A DNA stretch of 47,935 nucleotides from Frankiales bacterium. Its GTDB lineage: Bacteria > Actinomycetota > Actinomycetes > Mycobacteriales > Jatrophihabitantaceae. The stretch covers positions 1 to 47,935 of the forward strand of contig JAOPUZ010000054.1 in assembly GCA_025966315.1 (NCBI GenBank), written 5' to 3'. Positions 16,807 through 27,449 of this stretch are shown here, in pieces (position 1 is the first letter of the stretch; each line of letters starts with the position of its first letter). The position numbers and the translations under genes were made by a program. The notes under the pieces were generated by a model. That model was not told where the DNA came from and searched no databases. It saw only the letters and a program-made list of their open reading frames with translations.

Positions 16807-19494
16807 CTGACCACTGAGGCGGCTGGACCAAGTGCGACGAGCAACGGCGTTCGCACCGAGTCGTCACGTCCCGAGCCGGGCCCGAATGGGGTAGGCACGC
16901 CGAACGGGTTGGTCGATCCCACCAGCGCGAATGTCACTGACGAGGCCACACCGGCCAACCAGCCGCAGTCGACCGTCGACGTCGCTTCAAACGCTGCTCG
17001 GAACGTAGCCACCGCCTCAACCCAGTCCGCGGCCGAGGCCAAGACGGCGCCCAGCGCTGCCCCCGGCCCGTCCACGAAGAGCGAATCGACAAGCAAGCCC
17101 GCGACGACCGCCAAGCCGGCATCCTCGGGCACGACCGGCAGCAGCTCGGCGCAGGCCGCCCCGATCCGTTCTGCCGGCCGGGCAAGCATCCCGTCGTCGG
17201 TCCCCGCCGTCGAGCGACGATCCGCTGCTGATTTAGCCAGTGGCGCACATCGCCGACGGGTCCGCGACCGGATCGCGCGCCGGATCGTCACCCCGCAACG
17301 TGCATCGGTCATCAAGCCGGTGCTGGAGCCGTTGTTGGCCGTCCACCGTGCGGCCCACCCGAAGGTGGACGCCCGCCTGCTGCAACGCGGCTATGACCTG
17401 GCCGAAGAACGACACCGCGGGCAATTGCGCAAGTCCGGCGACCCGTACATCACCCATCCGTTGGCCGTCGCCACCATCCTGGCCGAGCTCGGTATGGACA
17501 CCACCACCCTGGTCGCCGCGCTGCTGCACGACACGGTCGAGGACACCGGACTCACGACGGATGAGCTGGCGACGGAGTTCGGAGCCGAGGTCGCCCACCT
17601 CGTCGAGGGCGTGACCAAGCTGGACAAGGTCAAGTTCGGCGAGGCGGCCGAGGCCGAAACCATTCGCAAGATGATCGTGGCCATGGCCCGCGACCCGCGA
17701 GTGCTCGTGATCAAGCTGGCCGACCGCTTGCACAACATGCGGACGCTGCGCTTCCTGCCGCCGGCCAAGCAGGAGCGCAAGGCTCGCGAGACGCTCGAGG
17801 TGTTGGCTCCGCTGGCCCACCGGCTTGGCATGAACACGATCAAGTGGGAGCTGGAGGACCTCGCGTTCGCCACCCTGTACCCGAAGCGGTACGACGAAAT
17901 CGTGCGTCTGGTCGCCGAGCGGGCCCCGCAGCGCGACGTCTACCTGAACGAGGTCATCGAGCGAATTTCCGGCGACCTCAAGCTCGGCGGCATCAAGGCC
18001 CAGGTGTCCGGGCGACCGAAGCACTACTACTCGATCTACCAGAAAATGATCGTGCGCGGCCGCGAGTTCACCGACATCTACGACCTGGTGGGAATCCGGG
18101 TGCTGGTCGATTCTGAGCGCGATTGCTACGGCACGCTCGGCGTCATCCACTCGAACTGGCAACCGGTGCCCGGCCGGTTCAAAGACTTCATCGCGATGCC
18201 GAAGTTCAACATGTACCAGTCGCTACACACCACGGTCATCGGGCCGGGCGGCAAACCGGTCGAGCTGCAGATCCGCACCCAGGGGATGCACCGTACCGCC
18301 GAGTTCGGCATCGCGGCGCACTGGAAGTACAAGCAGGCCGGCGGCAACGCCGCCAAACCAACCGCCGTCAGCGACGAGATGGGCTGGCTGCGTCAGCTGC
18401 TCGATTGGCAGCGCGAGGCCCAGGAGCCGGGCGAATTCCTGGACACCCTGCGCTTCGACCTCGGCGCGCAAGAGGTGTACGTCTTCACCCCCAAGGGGGA
18501 TGTGATCGGGCTGCCGGCCGGCTCGACCCCGGTGGACTTCGCGTATGCCGTGCACACCGACGTCGGGCATCGTTGCATCGGGGCTCGGGTCAACGGCAAG
18601 CTCGTCGCGCTCGAGACGGCGCTGGATCACGGCGACACCATCGAGGTGTTCACGTCCAAAGCCGAGGGTGCTGGACCGTCGCGGGACTGGCTGGCCTTCG
18701 TCGCGTCGCCGCGGGCCAAGACCAAGATCCGGCAATGGTTCGCAAAAGAACGTCGCGAGGACGCCGTCGAGGCGGGTAAGACCGCATTGACCCGGGCGAT
18801 GCGCAAATCATCGCTGCCGATGCAGCGCCTGCTCGGCGGCGATCAGCTCGTCACCATCGCTCGCGACATGCACCTGACCGATATCACGGCCCTGTACGTC
18901 GCCGTCGGCGAAGGGCACGTCTCGGCTCAGTCCATCGTCCAGAAGCTGGTCGCCTCGCTCGGTGGCGTCGAAGGTGCCACCGAGGATCTCGCTGAGACCG
19001 AGATCCCGACGAGGACGCCGTCCCGGCGGCGTACCGGAGCGAACGCGGGCGTCATGGTGTCCGGGATGTCAGACGTCTGGGTAAAACTGGCCCGATGTTG
19101 TACCCCGGTGCCGGGCGACGAGATCATCGGCTTCATCACCCGCGGCGGCGGAGTGTCGGTGCACCGGCGAAGCTGCACGAACGCCGATGCCCTGGTTCAA
19201 CAGGCCGAGCGACTGGTCGACGTCGAGTGGGCGCCGTCCTCGGATTCGGTGTTCGTCGTCTCCATCCAGGTCGAGGCACTGGACCGCCACCGCCTGCTGT
19301 CCGATGTGTCGCGGGTGCTCTCCGACGAACGGGTGAATATCCTGTCCGCTTCGGTGACGACCAACCGGGATCGGGTGGCGGTGTCCCGCTTCACGTTCGA
19401 ACTCGCCGAATCCAAGCACCTGGATCAATTGCTACGCACCGTCCGCAACGTCGAAGGCGTGTACGACGTATACCGGGTGCACGCCGCGACCTGA
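16807..19494 (+). CDS. rel: Bifunctional (p)ppGpp synthetase/hydrolase, with probable CTG start
   Basis: Rel makes and degrades (p)ppGpp. The hydrolase HD domain is intact (H217 region THPLAVA; H241-D242 in HDTVEDT). The synthetase has [16 protein letters not shown] and the RFKD form of its loop ([21 protein letters not shown]), which is the bifunctional type. TGS, the Cys-bearing zinc-finger-like region ([21 protein letters not shown]) and a C-terminal ACT domain follow. The start is best placed at CTG 16807: GGGAGGA ends four bases before it, and translation then reads [11 protein letters not shown]. The next candidate is a TTG at 16909 without a ribosome site. From 16807 the protein has 895 residues, with an Ala/Thr/Ser-rich N-terminal extension of about 165 before HD. 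Confidence 0.95.
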   Translation: MTTEAAGPSATSNGVRTESSRPEPGPNGVGTPNGLVDPTSANVTDEATPANQPQSTVDVASNAARNVATASTQSAAEAKTAPSAAPGPSTKSESTSKPATTAKPASSGTTGSSSAQAAPIRSAGRASIPSSVPAVERRSAADLASGAHRRRVRDRIARRIVTPQRASVIKPVLEPLLAVHRAAHPKVDARLLQRGYDLAEERHRGQLRKSGDPYITHPLAVATILAELGMDTTTLVAALLHDTVEDTGLTTDELATEFGAEVAHLVEGVTKLDKVKFGEAAEAETIRKMIVAMARDPRVLVIKLADRLHNMRTLRFLPPAKQERKARETLEVLAPLAHRLGMNTIKWELEDLAFATLYPKRYDEIVRLVAERAPQRDVYLNEVIERISGDLKLGGIKAQVSGRPKHYYSIYQKMIVRGREFTDIYDLVGIRVLVDSERDCYGTLGVIHSNWQPVPGRFKDFIAMPKFNMYQSLHTTVIGPGGKPVELQIRTQGMHRTAEFGIAAHWKYKQAGGNAAKPTAVSDEMGWLRQLLDWQREAQEPGEFLDTLRFDLGAQEVYVFTPKGDVIGLPAGSTPVDFAYAVHTDVGHRCIGARVNGKLVALETALDHGDTIEVFTSKAEGAGPSRDWLAFVASPRAKTKIRQWFAKERREDAVEAGKTALTRAMRKSSLPMQRLLGGDQLVTIARDMHLTDITALYVAVGEGHVSAQSIVQKLVASLGGVEGATEDLAETEIPTRTPSRRRTGANAGVMVSGMSDVWVKLARCCTPVPGDEIIGFITRGGGVSVHRRSCTNADALVQQAERLVDVEWAPSSDSVFVVSIQVEALDRHRLLSDVSRVLSDERVNILSASVTTNRDRVAVSRFTFELAESKHLDQLLRTVRNVEGVYDVYRVHAAT

Positions 19495-19597
19495 CCGAGC
19501 CGGTCGGCGTGGCGCCGGCTGAGGCGACCCAGCCGGTCGTCGCTGCCGGTGACCTCAGCCGAGCTGGTCGGCTGGTCGCCGTCGTTGCCGCCCGGAT

Positions 19598-20491
19598 TCA
19601 GCCGCTGATCGTCATGGATTTGATGCCGATGGCCAGCTTGGGTGCGGTTTGATCGTCGGCCAAACCCCCCGCGGCCACCTGCTGAACGATGTCCAGGCCC
19701 TTGGTCACCTTGCCCACCACGCTGTAGTCCTTACCCAGGCCCGCGGTGGAATCCTTGTAGATGATGAAGAACTGGCTGCCGGTGGTGCCGGCCGCGGTCT
19801 GCTTGGCCATCGCGACGACACCCTCGCCGTAGCTGGCCTTAGCCAGATTCTCTTCCTTGTAACGGTAGGTCGCGCCGCCGCTGCCGGTGCCGGTGGGATC
19901 GCCGCACTGCAGCACGTAGATCCCGGAATTGACCAACCGGTGGCAAGGCGTCTGATCGTAGAACTTCTTGCCGATCAGGTAGTCCCAGCTCTGCACGGCG
20001 CATGGGGCATCGGCGCGGTTGAGCTGGATGTCGATCTCGCCCCGAGTGGTCACGACCTTGACGTTCTGAGTTCCGGTGGCCGGCGTCTTAGCCGGATCCG
20101 GGGGGAGCCCGACGTTGATCGTCTCGGGGTTGGAGACGTCCGCCGCGGCCTGGTCGTACTTGCAGGCGCCGGTCGTGACCTTCGCCTTGAGGCCGGTCTT
20201 AGCCGGTGCCGTCTTGCCGGCGATCGCGAATGGATCATTGCTGGCCGATGCGGACGGACTCGCCGCGGTGCTGCCGGAATCGGAGGGGTTCGCCGATGCG
20301 GCCGACGTGTTCTTGTCGTCGTTGGTCAGCATCACCACCGCCGTCACCACCACAACCACGAGCACCAGTACCCCGAACACCGTCGCGGCCAACGTTGCCT
20401 TGCGTCGGCGCTCGTCACGCCGCGACCGCCGGGCGGCCTGCCGCTCGAGATGACGGCGGGCGGCCTCGCGGCGCTGCTTGCTGTTGGGCAC
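19598..20491 (-). CDS. Membrane-anchored cyclophilin-type peptidyl-prolyl isomerase
   Basis: A 297-residue protein with a basic cytoplasmic N-terminus (SKQRREAARRHLERQ), one helix (TLAATVFGVLVLVVVVVTAV) and a Ser/Ala linker. The cyclophilin domain begins VKVVTTRGEIDIQL and includes FYDQTPCHRLV, QCGDPTGTGSGG and TTGSQFFIIYKD. It should isomerise prolyl bonds on the outer membrane face. The conserved F-M-I-Q segment is altered (IYVLQCGDP), with cysteines at C-HR and QCG as in related actinobacterial forms. The GTG at 20491 is chosen because AGGAGG lies nine bases before it. The minus-strand position between rel and the hydrolase gene matches mycobacteria. Confidence 0.93.
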   Translation of the reverse strand: MPNSKQRREAARRHLERQAARRSRRDERRRKATLAATVFGVLVLVVVVVTAVVMLTNDDKNTSAASANPSDSGSTAASPSASASNDPFAIAGKTAPAKTGLKAKVTTGACKYDQAAADVSNPETINVGLPPDPAKTPATGTQNVKVVTTRGEIDIQLNRADAPCAVQSWDYLIGKKFYDQTPCHRLVNSGIYVLQCGDPTGTGSGGATYRYKEENLAKASYGEGVVAMAKQTAAGTTGSQFFIIYKDSTAGLGKDYSVVGKVTKGLDIVQQVAAGGLADDQTAPKLAIGIKSMTISG

Positions 20492-20660
20492 TGATTTCTT
20501 CCTCCTGCTCGCTGCCATCACCTTGGGTGACGGCATGCACGGTTTTGGCAACCGCGCGCAGTCTACGAAACCAGCCTTTGACCCGACGAATCGAACACCT
20601 GTGAGTTGGCCGTGTGCCGCCGGACGGCCTCGGCTCGGCAATACTGTCGGCGCACCTCGG

Positions 20661-20666
20661 TAGGGT
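20661..20666 (+). promoter_or_regulatory. Possible -10 element of the metallo-hydrolase/hisS operon
   Basis: TAGGGT fits TANNNT and lies 46 bases before the GTG at 20713. The match is loose and no -35 is seen. Confidence 0.3.
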
Positions 20667-20712
20667 TGGGGTCATCAAATCGACGCCTGGCGAGTAGAGA
20701 AGCGAGCCGAAC

Positions 20713-21390
20713 GTGCTCATCCAAGGGTTTCCGGCCCAGGTGGCCGGTACGAACTGTTTTGTGGTGGCCCCCGGTCCGGGCGAGCAGTGCCTGGTCATCG
20801 ACCCCGGGGTCGGCGTCGGCGACACGCTCGACGAACTGATTGCCGAACACCGCTTGCATCCGGTCGCGGTGGTGTTGACGCACGGCCATCTCGATCACAC
20901 CTTCTCGGTGCTGCCCGTCTGCCAGGCGCGTGACGTGCCCGCGTTCATCCACAGCGACGACCGATCCGCCTTGGCCGATCCATGGACGGGTATGGGACTA
21001 CCCGTCGGCGCGCCGGTCTTCGGCGTCGAGGGCCTGACCTTTGCCGAACCGGACGACGTGCGCACGATGGCCGACAACCAGCGTCTCGACATTGCCGGAC
21101 TGTCCTTCACCGTCCGGCATGCTCCCGGGCATACACCGGGTTCGGCGGTCTTCTCCTTCGACGGCGACGACAGCCAAGAGAGCGTGCTGTTTTCAGGCGA
21201 CGTGTTGTTCGCGGGCTCTATCGGTCGGTGTGATCTGCCCGGCGGTTCGATGCAGCAGATGACCAGGTCGCTGCGCGAGGTCATCCTGCCGATGGACGAC
21301 GACATAATCGTGCTGCCGGGACATGGCCAGCAGACGACCATCGGACGCGAGCGACTGAGCAACCCGTTCCTGCAGGATCTGAAGGACTAG
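20713..21390 (+). CDS. Metallo-beta-lactamase-fold hydrolase (glyoxalase II-like)
   Basis: A 225-residue protein with the metal motif THGHLDH (H57, H59, D61, H62). Later ligands are in RHAPGHTPGSAVF, LFSGDVLFAG and LPGHGQQTT. The closest family is hydroxyacylglutathione hydrolase-like (glyoxalase II), but actinomycetes lack glutathione, so the true thioester substrate is unknown and may be a mycothiol or other thiol conjugate. It precedes hisS by 30 bases, as in mycobacteria. The GTG start has only a weak GAAGCGAG upstream. Confidence 0.93.
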   Translation: MLIQGFPAQVAGTNCFVVAPGPGEQCLVIDPGVGVGDTLDELIAEHRLHPVAVVLTHGHLDHTFSVLPVCQARDVPAFIHSDDRSALADPWTGMGLPVGAPVFGVEGLTFAEPDDVRTMADNQRLDIAGLSFTVRHAPGHTPGSAVFSFDGDDSQESVLFSGDVLFAGSIGRCDLPGGSMQQMTRSLREVILPMDDDIIVLPGHGQQTTIGRERLSNPFLQDLKD

Positions 21391-21419
21391 TGAGTGAGTA
21401 ATCCCGTGAGTCAGCAGCT

Positions 21420-22817
21420 ATGAGTTCGACCAAGCCCAGCCCGGTGAGCGGCTTTCCAGAGTTACTGCCGGCCGAACGTTTCGTCGAGCAACAGGTACTC
21501 GACACGCTACGCGGCGTCTTCGAACTGCACGGCTTCGCGCCCATCGAGACGCGTGCGGTCGAGCCGATGGCTCAGTTGCTGCGTAAGGGCGAGATCGACA
21601 AAGAGGTGTACATCCTGCGTCGCCTGCACGCCGAGGCCGGCGAGTCCGACGAGACCGCGCCGGACACGCTCGGGCTGCACTTCGACCTCACCGTGCCCTT
21701 CGCACGTTACGTCCTGGAGAATTCCGGCAAGCTCGATTTCCCGTTCCGGCGTTATCAGATCCAGAAAGTCTGGCGGGGCGAGCGCCCTCAAGAGGGCCGC
21801 TATCGCGAGTTCACCCAAGCCGACATCGACGTCGTCGCCAAGGACACGCTCGCCTTCCACTACGACGTCGAAGTGGCCCGGGTGATGGCTGAGGCGCTGT
21901 CGGCGCTGCCGTTGCCGGCGCTACGACTGCAGATCAACAACCGCAAACTGATCGAGGGTTTCTATACCGGTCTCGGGGCCGAGGACATTCCGGCCGTCAT
22001 GCGGACCATCGACAAGATCGACAAGGTGCCACCCGCGATGGTCCACACCATGTTGGTGGACGAAGCCGGGCTGAAACCCGGGCAGGCCGATGCGTGCTTG
22101 GCGTTGGCCGATATCCGGGCCTCAGACGTCTCGTTCGTGGCACGGGTCCGCGCGCTCGGGGTGCAGCACGAACTGCTGGACCAGGGGCTGGACGAGCTGG
22201 CCACGGTCATCGCCGGCTGCTCAGCGCTGAACTCCGATCGGTTCACGGTCGAGGCCGACCTCCGCATTGCGCGGGGCCTGGACTATTACACCGGCACGGT
22301 CTTCGAGACCCGGATGGATGGCTTCGAAAGCCTCGGCTCGATCTGCTCGGGGGGCCGCTACGATTCCCTCGCCGACGACGGCCGTACTACCTATCCGGGG
22401 GTGGGCATCTCGCTGGGCGTGACCAGGCTGCTGACTCCGCTGTTCGCGCGCAAGAAGCTGACCGCCAGCCGTTCGGTGCCCTCCGTGGTGCTGGTCGCGC
22501 TGGCCGACGAGGACGCCCGCGAGAACTGCACGCTGATCGCCCAGCAATTACGGTCCCGTGGGATCGCCACCGAGGTGGCGCCGGCGCCACAGAAGTACGG
22601 CAGGCAGATCCGCTTCGCCGAGCGCCGGGGCATTCCGTACGTGTGGTTCCCGGGCGGGCCCAGCGACGGCGGGTCCCGCAATGAGAGCGATGGCGCGGGT
22701 GGTGCCGATGCGGTGAAAGATATCCGCAGCGGTGATCAGCAGGAGGCGGACGCAGCCAGTTGGATGCCGCCCGTTGCCGATCTACGGCCCCAGATCGTCA
22801 GCGAACCGTCCGCCTGA
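21420..22817 (+). CDS. hisS: Histidyl-tRNA synthetase
   Basis: A class II synthetase of 465 residues that charges tRNA-His. Motif 2 lies in FRRYQIQKVWRGERPQEGRYREFTQADID, given here as FRRYQIQKVWRG and YREFTQADID. The histidine-specific loops are ARGLDYYTGTVFE and SICSGGRYDSLA, and motif 3 is in GVGISLGVTRL. The C-terminal anticodon-binding domain (PSVVLVALADEDARENC) is followed by about 45 extra, Gly/Ser/Asp-rich residues containing no recognisable motif. It is probably cotranscribed with the upstream hydrolase. Confidence 0.96.
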   Translation: MSSTKPSPVSGFPELLPAERFVEQQVLDTLRGVFELHGFAPIETRAVEPMAQLLRKGEIDKEVYILRRLHAEAGESDETAPDTLGLHFDLTVPFARYVLENSGKLDFPFRRYQIQKVWRGERPQEGRYREFTQADIDVVAKDTLAFHYDVEVARVMAEALSALPLPALRLQINNRKLIEGFYTGLGAEDIPAVMRTIDKIDKVPPAMVHTMLVDEAGLKPGQADACLALADIRASDVSFVARVRALGVQHELLDQGLDELATVIAGCSALNSDRFTVEADLRIARGLDYYTGTVFETRMDGFESLGSICSGGRYDSLADDGRTTYPGVGISLGVTRLLTPLFARKKLTASRSVPSVVLVALADEDARENCTLIAQQLRSRGIATEVAPAPQKYGRQIRFAERRGIPYVWFPGGPSDGGSRNESDGAGGADAVKDIRSGDQQEADAASWMPPVADLRPQIVSEPSA

Positions 22818-22859
22818 CCAGCGCCAGCCGAGATCATCAACCACACCACGACCAATAAC

Positions 22860-22905
22860 CGAACACCGCAGCTCAACGAACACCGCAGCTCAACGAACAC
22901 CGCAG
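22860..22905 (+). repeat. 17-bp tandem repeat in the hisS-aspS gap
   Basis: CGAACACCGCAGCTCAA occurs twice in full (22860-22876 and 22877-22893), followed by 12 bases of a third copy. The array ends about 20 bases before the aspS start and lies just upstream of its ribosome site. Confidence 0.85.
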
Positions 22906-22924
22906 GAACGAGAAAGGGATTTCA

Positions 22925-24745
22925 GTGCTACGCACACACGAGGCCGGCACGCTCCGGGCGTCCGACGAAGGCCAGCAGGTCACTCTCGCCGGCTGGGTTG
23001 CCCGCCGTCGCGATCACGGCGGGGTTGCCTTCATCGATCTGCGGGACGCCTCGGGCAACGTCCAGGTCGTCGTACGTGAGGACGATGTCGCGCACGACCT
23101 GCGTAATGAATGGTGCGTCCAGATCACGGGCGAGGTCCGGGTGCGACCCGCGGGCAACGCCAATCCCAACCTTCCTACCGGCGACGTCGAGGTCATCGCT
23201 GAACGTCTCGACGTGTTGAATCCAGCCGCTCCGTTGCCGTTCCAGATCGACGAGCACGTCGGCGTCGGTGAAGAGGCTCGCCTGAAATACCGATACCTGG
23301 ATCTGCGTCGCGCCGAACCCGCGGCCGCAATCCGCCTGCGTAGCAAGGTCAATCGAGCCGCCCGCGAAGCACTGTACGACCGCGAGTTCGTTGAGATCGA
23401 GACCCCGACGTTGACCCGTTCCACCCCTGAGGGCGCTCGTGACTTCCTGGTGCCGGCCCGGCTCAGCCCAGGTTCCTGGTACGCGCTGCCACAGTCTCCG
23501 CAGCTTTTCAAACAATTGCTGATGGTCGCCGGCATGGAGCGTTACTTCCAGATCGCCCGCTGCTACCGCGACGAGGACTTCCGCGCCGACCGCCAACCGG
23601 AGTTCACCCAGCTCGACATCGAGATGAGCTTCATCGAGCAGGACGACATCATTGCGGTGGCCGAAGAGGTGCTCCGCGCGCTGTGGGCGCTCGTCGGGTA
23701 CCAGCTGGACACGCCAATTCCGCGGATGACCTACGCGGACGCGATGGACCGATTCGGCTCGGACAAGCCGGATCTGCGCTTCGGCTTGGAACTCACCGAC
23801 TGCACCGCATTCTTCGTCGACACCCCGTTCCGCGTCTTCAACCCGGCGAGTGCGGAATACGTCGGCGCGGTCGTGATGCCCGGCGGCGCGTCGCAGCCGC
23901 GTAAGCAGCTCGACGCCTGGCAGGAGTGGGCCAAGCAACGCGGTGCCCGTGGCCTGGCCTACGTCCTGGTCGGGCCGGACGGCGAACTCGGTGGCCCAGT
24001 GGCCAAGAACCTGTCCGAGTCCGAGCGCGCCGAACTTGCCGCCCACGTCGGGGCGGAGCCGGGGGACTGCATCTTCTTCGCAGCCGGCTCGCGAAAATCG
24101 TCCCAGTCACTACTCGGCGCGGCTCGCCTGGAGGTCGGCCGGCGAACCGGCGTCATCGACACCGCCGCCTGGTCATTCGTCTGGGTGGTGGACGCCCCGC
24201 TGTTCGAACCCAGTTCCGAAGCCAAGGCGAGTGGCGATGTCGCGGTCGGCGCCGGCGCCTGGACGGCCACGCACCACGCTTTCACCAGCCCGAAGCCGGA
24301 GTTCCTCGACAGCTTCGACACGGATCCCGCCAGCGCCTTGGCCTACGCCTACGACATCGTCTGCAACGGAAACGAGATCGGCGGCGGCTCGATTCGTATC
24401 CACCAGCGCGACGTCCAGGAGCGCGTCTTCGCGGTGATGGGCCTCTCGCACGAGCAAGCGCAGGAAAAGTTCGGCTTCCTGCTGGACGCCTTCGCCTATG
24501 GTGCCCCGCCGCACGGCGGCATCGCTTTCGGCTGGGACCGGATCTGCGCCCTGCTGTCCCGAACGGATTCGATCCGCGAAGTGATCGCCTTCCCCAAGAC
24601 CGGCGGCGGCTTCGACCCATTGACCGAGGCGCCGGCGCCGATCACCCCCGAGCAGCGCAAGGAAGCCGGCATCGATGTCGTGATCCCCCCGCTCACCACG
24701 ACGACGCCCGCCGTGCCGCCAGCGACCACCGCTCCGGATGCCTGA
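22925..24745 (+). CDS. aspS: Aspartyl-tRNA synthetase
   Basis: A bacterial-type class II enzyme of 606 residues. The OB-fold anticodon domain opens with [23 protein letters not shown]. Motif 1 follows RYLDLRR, the flipping loop and motif 2 are [21 protein letters not shown] (cited as [17 protein letters not shown]), and the large bacterial GAD insertion is present. Motif 3 ends [13 protein letters not shown]. The GTG has AAAGGGA eight to nine bases before it. A Thr/Pro-rich tail of about 20 residues ends the protein. No gatCAB genes are seen here, so whether the enzyme is discriminating is not decided. bioA starts eight bases after the stop. Confidence 0.97.
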   Translation: MLRTHEAGTLRASDEGQQVTLAGWVARRRDHGGVAFIDLRDASGNVQVVVREDDVAHDLRNEWCVQITGEVRVRPAGNANPNLPTGDVEVIAERLDVLNPAAPLPFQIDEHVGVGEEARLKYRYLDLRRAEPAAAIRLRSKVNRAAREALYDREFVEIETPTLTRSTPEGARDFLVPARLSPGSWYALPQSPQLFKQLLMVAGMERYFQIARCYRDEDFRADRQPEFTQLDIEMSFIEQDDIIAVAEEVLRALWALVGYQLDTPIPRMTYADAMDRFGSDKPDLRFGLELTDCTAFFVDTPFRVFNPASAEYVGAVVMPGGASQPRKQLDAWQEWAKQRGARGLAYVLVGPDGELGGPVAKNLSESERAELAAHVGAEPGDCIFFAAGSRKSSQSLLGAARLEVGRRTGVIDTAAWSFVWVVDAPLFEPSSEAKASGDVAVGAGAWTATHHAFTSPKPEFLDSFDTDPASALAYAYDIVCNGNEIGGGSIRIHQRDVQERVFAVMGLSHEQAQEKFGFLLDAFAYGAPPHGGIAFGWDRICALLSRTDSIREVIAFPKTGGGFDPLTEAPAPITPEQRKEAGIDVVIPPLTTTTPAVPPATTAPDA

Positions 24746-24753
24746 CGTCGCAG

Positions 24754-26139
24754 ATGGCTGACTCGGCCACGCTGCTGGCCTCCGATCGTGCCCACGTCTG
24801 GCACCCGTACGGGGCGATGCCCGGTCAGGTCGAGCCGCTGCTCGTCGAGTCCGCCGCGGGCGTCCGGCTACGGCTGGCCGACGGACGCGAACTGGTGGAC
24901 GGGATGTCCAGCTGGTGGGCTGCCATCCACGGTTACCGGCACCCCGACTTGGATGCCGCCGCGCACGGCCAGTTGGACCGGATGTCACATGTGATGTTCG
25001 GCGGGCTCACCCACGCCCCGGCAATCGAGCTGGCCGAAGACCTCGTTCGCCTGACGCCGGAACCGCTGCAGCATGTGTTCTTCAGCGATTCCGGTTCAGT
25101 GTCGGTCGAGGTCGCGGTGAAGATGGCGCTGCAGTTCTGGATCGGGCGGGGGCGTCCCGGCAAGCACCGGTTGGCGACCTGGCGCGGCGGCTATCACGGC
25201 GACACGTGGCAGCCCATGAGCGTCTGCGACCCGGACGGCGGAATGCACAATCTCTGGACCACGCATCCGGGCCGGCTGCCCGCTCAGTTGTTTGCCGATC
25301 AGCCGCCCGCCGGCTTCGACGCGGCTAACCGGTACCTGGCCAGCCGAGACGCAGCCAACCGCGAAGCGCCCAACGGGGACGCGTCCAACGGTGACGGCGC
25401 AGTCGACGCGAGCTACCTCGCCCACTGGGATCAGCTGCTCGGCGAGCACGCCGACGAGCTCGCCGCGATCATCGTGGAACCTGTCGTCCAGGGCGCGGGC
25501 GGCATGACGTTCCACCATCCGGGCTATGTGACTGCGCTGCGCGAGCTGGCGGATCGGCACGACGTGCTGCTGATTCTGGACGAGATCGCCACCGGCTTCG
25601 GACGAACCGGGACCATGTTTGCCAGCGAGCAGGCTGGCATCTCTCCCGACATCCTGTGTGTCGGCAAGGCCCTCACCGGTGGCTATCTTTCGATGGCCGC
25701 GACGCTCTGCACGGCCGCGGTCGCCGACGGGGTCAGCGCGTCGACATCCGAGGCGGCATCCGGGGGCGGGGGCCTGGCTCACGGACCGACTTTCATGGCC
25801 AACCCGCTGGCCGCCTCGATCGCGCGTGCCTCGATCGCACTGCTGAGTGACGGTGGCTGGCAAGCGGACGTGGCCCGTATCGAAAGCGAGCTGCAGACCG
25901 GTCTCCGTCCGCTCGGGGACCGTCCTGGGGTCAAAGACGTTCGGGTCCTCGGCGCGATCGGTGTCGTCCAGCTGGATCATCCGGTTGACGTGCCGGCGGC
26001 AACGCAGGCGGCCGTCAAGCAGGGTGCCTGGTTGCGACCGTTCCGCGACCTTATCTACACGATGCCGCCCTACCCGACGGACGACGCCGATCTGGCCGTG
26101 CTGGTCAGGGCAATCTCGGCCGCCGTGGACGTCGCATGA
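24754..26139 (+). CDS. bioA: Adenosylmethionine-8-amino-7-oxononanoate aminotransferase
   Basis: BioA is the PLP enzyme that converts KAPA to DAPA, with S-adenosylmethionine as amino donor. The 461-residue protein shows [15 protein letters not shown]149 in GGYHGDTW, D276 in [12 protein letters not shown] and the PLP lysine K305 in [12 protein letters not shown] low-complexity insertion (about 189-217, with [10 protein letters not shown]) breaks the sequence before the YLAHWD block. The frame is open far upstream inside aspS, but conserved sequence begins [10 protein letters not shown] just after the ATG at 24754. The stop overlaps bioF by ATGA. Confidence 0.96.
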   Translation: MADSATLLASDRAHVWHPYGAMPGQVEPLLVESAAGVRLRLADGRELVDGMSSWWAAIHGYRHPDLDAAAHGQLDRMSHVMFGGLTHAPAIELAEDLVRLTPEPLQHVFFSDSGSVSVEVAVKMALQFWIGRGRPGKHRLATWRGGYHGDTWQPMSVCDPDGGMHNLWTTHPGRLPAQLFADQPPAGFDAANRYLASRDAANREAPNGDASNGDGAVDASYLAHWDQLLGEHADELAAIIVEPVVQGAGGMTFHHPGYVTALRELADRHDVLLILDEIATGFGRTGTMFASEQAGISPDILCVGKALTGGYLSMAATLCTAAVADGVSASTSEAASGGGGLAHGPTFMANPLAASIARASIALLSDGGWQADVARIESELQTGLRPLGDRPGVKDVRVLGAIGVVQLDHPVDVPAATQAAVKQGAWLRPFRDLIYTMPPYPTDDADLAVLVRAISAAVDVA

Positions 26140-27449
26140 CGGCCGCGGGAGGCGTCTTCGACTGGCTGACCGAAGCCGCCGACCAGCGCGCTAAAGACGG
26201 GATGAGCCGCGCGCTCCGTCCTCGCCCGATGCCATCCCGACGGCTAACTGGAGCGGTCGGATCGGACAACGGCGCGGTCGGCGCCGTCGATCTCGCGTCC
26301 AATGACTATCTGGACCTCTCCCGCGACCCGCGGGTGACCGCCGCGGCCGGACGCGCCGCCGCTGAATGGGGCGCCGGCTCGACCGGTTCGCGACTGGTCA
26401 CCGGCAGCACCGAACTTCACCAGGAACTGGAACGACACCTGGCGGAGTTTGTCAGTCCATCGGGGTCGCCGCGAGCAGCGTTGGTCTTCTCCTCCGGCTA
26501 TCTGGCCAACCTGGCGGCCGTCACCGCACTATCCGGGCCGGACTGCCTGGTGGTTTCCGACGCGGCCAACCACGCCTCGCTGGTAGATGGTTGCCGGCTC
26601 GCGCGTTCCGACGTCGTCGTCACTGCGCGGCGTGATCTGGCCGCGGCCGAACTGGCCCTGACCAGCCGCACCACGCCCCGGGCCCTGGTGGTGGTCGATG
26701 CCGTCGATTCGGCCGACGGGACGCTGTTTCCGCTCGCCGAGTGGCATGCCGTGTGCCGTCGCCACGGTGCCGTACTTCTCGTCGACGATGCGCACGGTCT
26801 CGGGGTGCGGGGCGGCGGGCGTGGCTCGGTCTACGAGTCCGGGCTGTCCGCGGCACCGGACGTCGTTGTCACGGTCACATTGTCGAAGGCCCTCGGCTCC
26901 CAAGGCGGCGCAATCGTCGCGATTCCGGCCGTGATCGGGCATCTGATCAACACGGCCAGGTCGTTCATCTTCGATACCGGCCTGAACCCGCCAGCCGCTG
27001 CGGCCGCCTTGACGGCGATCCAGATCATTGCCGCCGAACCGGAACTTGCCGCATTGGTGCTTGATCGCGCCAGCGTGTTGGCGCCCGCCGCCGGGGTGGC
27101 CGCGACCGATTCGGCCGTGGTACCGATCATCATCGGCGAGGCCGCCCGGGCGTTCGACCTGGCCGCGCGGCTTTTCGACGACGGCTTCGTGGTCGGCTGC
27201 TTTCGGCCGCCCTCGGTCCCCGTCGGCACGGCGCGGCTTCGGCTCACCGCGCGGGCGGGGTTGTCCGACGACGACATCGCCCGGTTCGCAGCGACGCTGG
27301 GAGCAGCCCACCACGCGTTGGCCGGACCGCCGCCACACCAACCGCCAACGACCCAACCGTCAGCGAGCCAGCCGCCAACGACCCAGCTGGCGCCGACCCA
27401 GCCGGCGCCGACCCAGCCAGCGCCGACCCAGCCAGCGAGATCGCGATGA
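26136..27449 (+). CDS. bioF: 8-amino-7-oxononanoate synthase with repeat-rich tail
   Basis: BioF condenses pimeloyl thioester with alanine to KAPA. The alpha-oxoamine synthase features are present: [24 protein letters not shown]145-H146 in [10 protein letters not shown]217 and H220 in VDDAHGLGV, and the PLP lysine K251 in [10 protein letters not shown]. The last 35 or so residues are a P-T-Q/A repeat tail ([12 protein letters not shown]), encoded by 15-base units and absent from typical BioF. Translation is coupled to bioA and bioD by 4-bp overlaps. Confidence 0.96.
   Translation: MTAAGGVFDWLTEAADQRAKDGMSRALRPRPMPSRRLTGAVGSDNGAVGAVDLASNDYLDLSRDPRVTAAAGRAAAEWGAGSTGSRLVTGSTELHQELERHLAEFVSPSGSPRAALVFSSGYLANLAAVTALSGPDCLVVSDAANHASLVDGCRLARSDVVVTARRDLAAAELALTSRTTPRALVVVDAVDSADGTLFPLAEWHAVCRRHGAVLLVDDAHGLGVRGGGRGSVYESGLSAAPDVVVTVTLSKALGSQGGAIVAIPAVIGHLINTARSFIFDTGLNPPAAAAALTAIQIIAAEPELAALVLDRASVLAPAAGVAATDSAVVPIIIGEAARAFDLAARLFDDGFVVGCFRPPSVPVGTARLRLTARAGLSDDDIARFAATLGAAHHALAGPPPHQPPTTQPSASQPPTTQLAPTQPAPTQPAPTQPARSR
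27391..27435 (+). repeat. 15-bp tandem repeat at the 3' end of bioF
   Basis: Three near-identical units of CGCCGACCCAGCCAG (the first has CGG at its end) encode APTQP. Degenerate units precede them from about 27340. The array ends 11 bases before the bioD start codon. Confidence 0.85.

Noticed and set aside
19495-19597. Terminator between rel and the cyclophilin gene
   Set aside because: Only a weak 6-bp hairpin (19557-19573) was seen, with no T tract. This is not enough to call it.
20492-20712. Small gene in the divergent gap between the cyclophilin and hydrolase genes
   Set aside because: Short frames are present, but none has a ribosome site with conserved-looking protein; the gap is best read as promoter DNA.
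23926-24753. bioA reading frame extended upstream within aspS
   Set aside because: The extension is the out-of-frame shadow of aspS; conserved BioA sequence begins just after the ATG at 24754.
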